Source: Pseudomonadota bacterium
GTDB taxonomy: Bacteria > Pseudomonadota > Gammaproteobacteria > Burkholderiales > Gallionellaceae
Direction of reading: 5' to 3'
DNA: 10,140 nucleotides
Assembly: GCA_021781695.1 (NCBI GenBank)
Contig: JAJXWG010000041.1
Span: 1-10,140, forward strand
The number at the start of each line of letters is the position of its first letter. Positions within the stretch are counted from its first letter, which is position 1. Below the pieces are notes generated by a model. That model worked only from the letters and a program-made list of their open reading frames with translations. It was not told the DNA's origin and did no database searches. Shown in pieces: positions 6,511 to 10,140 of this stretch. The translations under genes and the position numbers were made by a program.

Positions 6511-6960
6511 ATGAGCATTATCCAGAATAAAAAGGCGTTTCACGAATACTTCATTGAGGACAAATATGAGGCAGGCCTGATGCTGGAAGGCTGGGAAGTC
6601 AAAGCCATACGCGCAGGCCGCGCACAGCTCAAGGAAGCCTATGTCACCGCAAAGGAAGGTGCACTGTTTCTGTTTGGCGCGCACATCAGCCCCCTGATCT
6701 CCGCTTCAACGCACATACACCCCGATCCGGTGCGCACGCGCAAACTGCTGCTGCACAAGGCAGAGATAGAAAAAATCATCCTGAAGGTGCAGCGCGCAGG
6801 CTATACCGTGATGCCGCTGGACATGCACTACAAGGCTGGCCGCGTCAAACTCACCATAGGCCTTGCCAAGGGCAAGAAGCTCCATGACAAGCGCGCCACG
6901 GAAAAAGAGAAAGACTCGAAGCGAGAAGCCGCTCAAGCCATGAAAAAAGTAAGGCGCTAA
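6511..6960 (+). CDS. smpB: SsrA-binding protein SmpB (trans-translation)
   Basis: RNA-binding partner of tmRNA (SsrA). It delivers tmRNA to stalled ribosomes so the nascent chain is tagged for proteolysis and the ribosome is freed. It has 149 residues, standard for the family. The OB-fold starts NKKAFHEYFIEDKYEAGLML and continues with GWEVKAIRAGRAQLKEAYV (27-45), a family hallmark, and HIHPDPVRTRKLLLHKAEI (68-86). VKLTIGLAKGKKLHDKR (about 112-128) leads into the basic C-terminal tail (KEKDSKREAAQAMKKVRR) that mimics mRNA in the decoding centre. The ATG at 6511 has no recognisable Shine-Dalgarno (upstream TTCATCTCTC), so initiation may be weak. It diverges from ratA, as in many proteobacteria. 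The ssrA gene itself is not in the window. msrA follows after 17 nt. Confidence 0.97.
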   Translation: MSIIQNKKAFHEYFIEDKYEAGLMLEGWEVKAIRAGRAQLKEAYVTAKEGALFLFGAHISPLISASTHIHPDPVRTRKLLLHKAEIEKIILKVQRAGYTVMPLDMHYKAGRVKLTIGLAKGKKLHDKRATEKEKDSKREAAQAMKKVRR

Positions 6961-6977
6961 ACACGCCAGACAGGACC

Positions 6978-7499
6978 ATGATGAACAATCAGACCACAGC
7001 CTACCTTGCAGGCGGATGCTTTTGGGGAATGGAAGAACTGGTGCGGCAAATCCCGGGCGTACTGGCAACCGAAGCCGGATATACCGGCGGCCACACGCTC
7101 GACGCCACCTACGAAACAGTCAAGACAGGGCGCACGGGTCACGCCGAATCGCTGAAAATTGTCTTCGATCCCGAAAAACTGAGCTACCGCCATCTGCTGT
7201 TTGAATTCTTCCGCATGCACAACCCCACCACGCCGAATCGCCAGGGCAACGACATCGGCACTCAGTACCGCTCGGCGATTTTCTATCTCGACGAGAATCA
7301 GCGCAACATCGCAAAACAGGTCATCCAGACCGTCGAGGCATCAGGCGAGTGGCAGGCTAGCATCGTGACCGAGCTTTCCCCATTCACGACTTTTTACCGC
7401 GCCGAGGAATATCATCAGAAATATCTGGTGAAGCATCCAGGCGGCTATACCTGCCATTACATGCGGCATCTCGAATTCGGCGAATCCAGAAGTCCATGA
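6978..7499 (+). CDS. msrA: Peptide-methionine (S)-S-oxide reductase MsrA
   Basis: Repairs the S-epimer of methionine sulfoxide in proteins and free methionine, using thioredoxin as reductant. It is cytoplasmic, as no signal peptide is present. It has 173 residues, the short single-domain form with no MsrB fusion. The catalytic cysteine is C14 in AGGCFWGMEE (11-20). Conserved EAGYTGG (32-38) and TGRTGHAESLKI (50-61) follow, then the HNPTTPNRQGNDIGTQYRSA block (81-100). C159 in HPGGYTCHYM (153-162) is the likely resolving cysteine. Two adjacent ATGs (6978 and 6981) are possible starts; AGGA at 6972 fits the second slightly better. It follows smpB by 17 nt and overlaps the lipoprotein gene downstream. 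The trxB at 9023 is a plausible source of reducing power through thioredoxin, though it is not in the same operon. Confidence 0.97.
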   Translation: MMNNQTTAYLAGGCFWGMEELVRQIPGVLATEAGYTGGHTLDATYETVKTGRTGHAESLKIVFDPEKLSYRHLLFEFFRMHNPTTPNRQGNDIGTQYRSAIFYLDENQRNIAKQVIQTVEASGEWQASIVTELSPFTTFYRAEEYHQKYLVKHPGGYTCHYMRHLEFGESRSP

Positions 7500-7993
7500 T
7501 GAAAAAATATCTTGTCATCCTGCTTTTGCTGTTAAGTGCATGTTCAAGCGTGCGCCACGACGCGCAGGTCGCTACGCCTTCAGACAACGACGAACAGATG
7601 AGCAATCTGGCAATCTACGCGATGAGCCTCTACGATACGCCCTATCGCTCAGGGGGCACTACGCGCGCAAGCGGCTTCGATTGCAGCGGCTTCGTGCAGT
7701 ATGTATTCAGGAATTCGGCAGGACTTGCACTTCCGCGCACCAGTGCAGAAATGAGCCGCGTTGGCTCTGCAGTCAACGCAGACAGCCTGAAGCCGGGCGA
7801 TCTGGTTTTCTTCGACACGCAGCACAGCCATTACTCTCATGTGGGCATCTATGTCGGCGAATACCGTTTTTTGCATGCGCCAAGCGCAGGCCGGGCGATC
7901 ATGCTGAGCAATCTGCATGAAAAATACTGGCAATCGCATTACGAGGGCGCCAGGCGCATCGATCTGGAACGGCTCACCAACAATCAACGATGA
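7496..7993 (+). CDS. NlpC/P60 family lipoprotein, peptidoglycan endopeptidase
   Basis: Predicted murein endopeptidase of the NlpC/P60 cysteine peptidase family (MepS/Spr- or NlpC-like), cleaving gamma-D-Glu-mDAP type links. It has 165 residues. A lipoprotein signal MMKKYLVILLLLLSAC gives the lipobox L13-S14-A15-C16. Ser at +2 argues for outer-membrane sorting. A short linker (17-35) precedes the domain. Catalytic residues are C63 in SGFDCSGFVQYVF (59-71), H115 in YSHVGIYVG (113-121) and H127 in RFLHAPS (124-130). The LPRTSAEM and LKPGDLVFF stretches are also typical. The ATG at 7496 overlaps the msrA stop as ATGA; a second ATG at 7499 is equally possible. Its 3' end overlaps the opposite-strand mltB-like gene by 10 bp, so two wall hydrolases converge here. 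Which E. coli protein it matches functionally cannot be settled from sequence. Confidence 0.94.
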   Translation: MMKKYLVILLLLLSACSSVRHDAQVATPSDNDEQMSNLAIYAMSLYDTPYRSGGTTRASGFDCSGFVQYVFRNSAGLALPRTSAEMSRVGSAVNADSLKPGDLVFFDTQHSHYSHVGIYVGEYRFLHAPSAGRAIMLSNLHEKYWQSHYEGARRIDLERLTNNQR

Positions 7994-8931
7994 CGCGCAG
8001 CCTTTAACGCTTGCGCCAACTGGAAAACCGACATCGCATAAAAATCGCTGTTGTTGTAGCGCGTGATCACATCGAAGTTGTTGAACCCGAACCAGAACTC
8101 CTTGCCGTTTGCTACCGTATAGTCCAGCAGTCGGGCCCGTTCATCGTCATTCATTCTGACAGCGGGGGTAACACCCACTGCATTCCATTGCTCCAAACTG
8201 CGCGGTGTATTGATTTCACCCAGGCAATTTTCCTCTCCTACGCTTGCGCGCACCGCAATCGGTCCGCCCTTGATCCAGCCGTAATGCTTCAAATAATTCC
8301 CCACGCTGCCTATCGCGTCGGCCGGTTCTCCTGTCAAATCCTTTCTGCTGTTGCCGTTGAAATCAACTGCATATTTTCTGTAGCTGCTCGGCATGAATTG
8401 CGGTATGCCCATCGCACCTGCGTAGGAACCTCTCACATCAAGCAGGTCTAACTGCTGCTCGCGGGCCAGCAACAGATAATTCTCCAGTTCGTCGCGGAAG
8501 AAATCCGCGCGGCGCGGGTAGTAGAAGGCCAGCGTAGTCAAGGCATCTATCGTGCGATAATTGCCCATCTGCTGGCCGTAGAGCGTCTCCACGCCGATCA
8601 GCGCGACGATGATTTCTTGCGGAACACCATATGTCCTCTCGGCGCGCGCCAGGGTCTTGCGATTTTTTTTCCAGAACATCAATCCATGTTCGATGCGATA
8701 GTCATTGACGAAGGCCGCGCGGTATTCCTGCCAGGGCTTGATCGTGGCAGGGCGCGAGATCGCCTCTATGATCTGCGGCTTGAAATTCGCCCGATCAAAC
8801 AAGCGCTCCAGTTCGTCACGCCTGAAATGATGCTTGTCCACCATTTCGTCGATGAACTCGGGTATGCCCGGTGCGGCAAAAACCGGCATCGCAAAGGCAA
8901 GGGACAAGAAAAGGCAGCACAATCGTTTCAT
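7984..8931 (-). CDS. mltB: Lytic murein transglycosylase B (MltB/Slt family 3)
   Basis: Cleaves the MurNAc-GlcNAc bond of peptidoglycan with formation of 1,6-anhydroMurNAc, in the periplasm. It has 315 residues. The signal peptide MKRLCCLFLSLAFAMPVFA is likely cut after A19. No lipobox is evident, so unlike E. coli MltB it is probably soluble. The catalytic glutamate is E115 in ALIGVETLYGQQMG (110-123). The family blocks YRTIDALTTLAFYYPRRADFF (125-145, core TTLAFYYPRR) and GSYAGAMGIPQFMPSSY (168-184) follow, then the calcium-loop-like DFNGNSRKDL (190-199) and AIGSVGNYLKHYGW (206-219). I chose the ATG at 8931 because it gives the signal peptide; a frame open to 8970 adds 13 unlikely residues. 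No clear Shine-Dalgarno is present. It diverges from trxB and overlaps the NlpC/P60 gene tail-to-tail by 10 bp. Confidence 0.93.
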   Translation of the reverse strand: MKRLCCLFLSLAFAMPVFAAPGIPEFIDEMVDKHHFRRDELERLFDRANFKPQIIEAISRPATIKPWQEYRAAFVNDYRIEHGLMFWKKNRKTLARAERTYGVPQEIIVALIGVETLYGQQMGNYRTIDALTTLAFYYPRRADFFRDELENYLLLAREQQLDLLDVRGSYAGAMGIPQFMPSSYRKYAVDFNGNSRKDLTGEPADAIGSVGNYLKHYGWIKGGPIAVRASVGEENCLGEINTPRSLEQWNAVGVTPAVRMNDDERARLLDYTVANGKEFWFGFNNFDVITRYNNSDFYAMSVFQLAQALKAARHR

Positions 8932-9022
8932 GGCGAGAATTCTAACCCATGCTCGACAACTTGCCGTCATTGCTGTTAAATTTCATGTTTTGCAAATCAG
9001 CCAACCTACCGAGAACAATCTT
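8932..9022. promoter_or_regulatory. Divergent mltB / trxB spacer with a candidate trxB promoter
   Basis: A 91-bp AT-richer spacer. For trxB the best match is TTGCCG (8961-8966), a 17-bp gap, then CATGTT (8984-8989), giving a leader of about 27 nt; the -10 is poor. For mltB, TAGAAT on the minus strand (8939-8944) could be a -10 but lies only 7 nt from the ATG, which would make a nearly leaderless transcript. No operator or OxyR site is evident. Confidence 0.3.
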
Positions 9023-9979
9023 ATGACCACTCAACACCATCGCCTCATCATCCTGGGTTCTGGGCCTGCCGGATACACCGCCGCGGTCTATGCTGCCCGC
9101 GCCAATCTGAATCCCGTGCTGATCACGGGGCTTGCTCAGGGCGGCCAACTGATGACCACCACCGAGGTGGACAACTGGCCTGCCGACGCCATGGGCGTAC
9201 AGGGGCCGGAATTGATGGCGCGATTCCAGCAGCATGCGGAGCGCTTCAACACACAGATCGTTTCCGATCACATACACACCGTGAAGCTGCAACAGAAACC
9301 CTTCCAGCTGATCGGAGATGCGGGCAGCTATTCCTGCGATGCTCTGATCATCTGCACCGGCGCTTCCGCCCAATACCTGGGCTTGCCAAGCGAGCAGGAA
9401 TTCATGGGGCGCGGCGTTTCTGGCTGTGCGACCTGCGATGGTTTTTTCTATCGCGGCCAGGATGTGGCCGTAGTGGGCGGGGGCAATACCGCCGTGGAAG
9501 AGGCGCTGTATCTTTCGAATATCGCAAAACACGTCACGCTTGTGCACCGGCGCGACACGTTCCGGGCCGAACGCATCATGGTTGACCATCTGATGGAAAG
9601 AGTGCACGAAGGCAAAATCAGCCTGCAACTCAACAGCACGCTCGACGAAGTGCTGGGCGATGACAGCGGCGTGACCGGCATGCGCGTGAAAGACGTGCAA
9701 AGCAGCGACAAGAAGGACATCGCGCTATCCGGCGTGTTCATCGCAATCGGTCACAAGCCCAATACCGACATCTTCCAAGGTCAGCTGGAAATGGATAACG
9801 GCTATATCAAGACGCGCGGCGGCGCAGCTGGCAATGCCACGGCGACCAGCATCTCAGGCGTATTTGCAGCAGGCGATGTGCAGGACCAGATCTACCGCCA
9901 GGCGGTTACCAGCGCTGCGACCGGCTGCATGGCAGCACTCGATGCGGACAAGTATCTGGGCTCGCTCGGAAAGCAATAA
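9023..9979 (+). CDS. trxB: Thioredoxin-disulfide reductase (NADPH)
   Basis: Flavoenzyme that passes electrons from NADPH through FAD and a redox-active disulfide to thioredoxin in the cytoplasm. It has 318 residues, the usual low-molecular-weight bacterial form. FAD-binding GSGPAG is at 12-17. GLAQGGQLMTTTEVDNWP (36-53) is the family block near the flavin. The redox-active CATC is at 135-138 in GVSGCATCDGFFYRG. The NADPH-binding fold shows VVGGGNTAVEEALYL (150-164) and HRRDTFRA (175-182), whose arginines favour NADPH. The second FAD motif is GVFAAGDVQD (279-288). I chose the ATG at 9023 because MTTQHHRLIILGSGPAG matches the family; the frame is open back to 8834 but only over mltB. The Shine-Dalgarno is weak (GAGAA). 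CATC excludes the related ferredoxin-NADP reductases. An Smr gene follows after 12 nt in the same frame. Confidence 0.97.
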   Translation: MTTQHHRLIILGSGPAGYTAAVYAARANLNPVLITGLAQGGQLMTTTEVDNWPADAMGVQGPELMARFQQHAERFNTQIVSDHIHTVKLQQKPFQLIGDAGSYSCDALIICTGASAQYLGLPSEQEFMGRGVSGCATCDGFFYRGQDVAVVGGGNTAVEEALYLSNIAKHVTLVHRRDTFRAERIMVDHLMERVHEGKISLQLNSTLDEVLGDDSGVTGMRVKDVQSSDKKDIALSGVFIAIGHKPNTDIFQGQLEMDNGYIKTRGGAAGNATATSISGVFAAGDVQDQIYRQAVTSAATGCMAALDADKYLGSLGKQ

Positions 9980-9991
9980 GCCTCCGACAAC

Positions 9992-10140
9992 ATGGGTGAT
10001 GGCGACGAGGATGCGGCACTGTTCAGGGCGGTTGTCGGCGACATCACGCCGCTGGCAGACCAGAACCGCATCACCCCAAAGCAACCTGTCATTCATGCCA
10101 GAGCAAGGCGCAATAGCGCAACAAGCCCGGTGGCAGACAC
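9992..10140 (+). CDS. Smr/MutS2-type domain protein, N-terminus (partial)
   Basis: The first 49 codons of a gene that runs off the window. The visible protein starts MGDGDEDAALFRAVVGDITP and goes on with LADQNRITPKQPVIHARARR. The DEDAALFRAVVGDITPLADQNRI pattern (4-27) is the characteristic lead-in of betaproteobacterial Smr-domain proteins, which carry a C-terminal Smr nuclease-like domain, here outside the window. The trxB-smr order is also common in that group. The ATG at 9992 is the only possible start, because four codons earlier the same frame is closed by the trxB TAA. No Shine-Dalgarno is visible (the upstream stretch is GCCTCCGACAAC), so translation may depend on termination of trxB. 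The Smr domain itself is not seen, so the call rests on the N-terminal pattern and position. Confidence 0.72.
   Translation, partial: MGDGDEDAALFRAVVGDITPLADQNRITPKQPVIHARARRNSATSPVAD

Noticed and set aside
8942..9700. A 252-codon open frame on the minus strand opposite trxB
   Set aside because: Low-complexity His/Ala/Gly composition and no family features; the plus strand is a textbook TrxB.

Overview
The window looks like chromosomal DNA of a betaproteobacterium, probably Nitrosomonadales (Gallionellaceae-like). That lineage call is an inference from protein style and gene order: a long TrpRS with a cysteine cluster, rnm-yciO next to a site-2 protease, trpS-scpA-scpB, ratA-rnfH divergent from smpB, and trxB followed by an Smr gene. 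The DNA is densely coding and moderately GC-rich. No stretch longer than about 100 bases lacks a gene, and I found no tRNA, rRNA, CRISPR, insertion sequence or prophage signature.

Left block, 1 to 6449, minus strand. Nine genes read leftward with minimal gaps: ratA, rnfH, rnm (PHP-type exoribonuclease), yciO, an M50 membrane protease, trpS, scpA, scpB and a TonB-dependent outer-membrane receptor cut by the window edge. Many junctions overlap or abut (ATGA, TAATG, 0 to 13 nt gaps), so the block is probably one operon or a few coupled ones. Its themes are translation and RNA (RatA, Rnm, YciO, TrpRS) and chromosome condensation (ScpAB). The receptor is a functional outsider.

Middle block, 6511 to 7993, plus strand. 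smpB diverges from ratA across a 61-bp spacer. It is followed by msrA and a small NlpC/P60 lipoprotein that overlaps msrA by ATGA. The NlpC gene converges on, and overlaps by 10 bp, a minus-strand lytic transglycosylase gene (mltB-like, 7984 to 8931).

Right block, 9023 to 10140, plus strand. trxB (thioredoxin reductase) diverges from mltB across 91 bp. It is followed at once by the 5' end of an Smr-family gene that runs off the window.

This is mainly conserved housekeeping DNA, and I do not see a convincing undescribed defence, mobile or biosynthetic system. The points most worth checking are the predicted iron-sulfur site in TrpRS, the receptor gene sitting directly behind scpB where rluB is often found, a marked preference for ATA over ATC before Arg(CGN) and His codons, and two gene pairs separated only by an in-frame stop.
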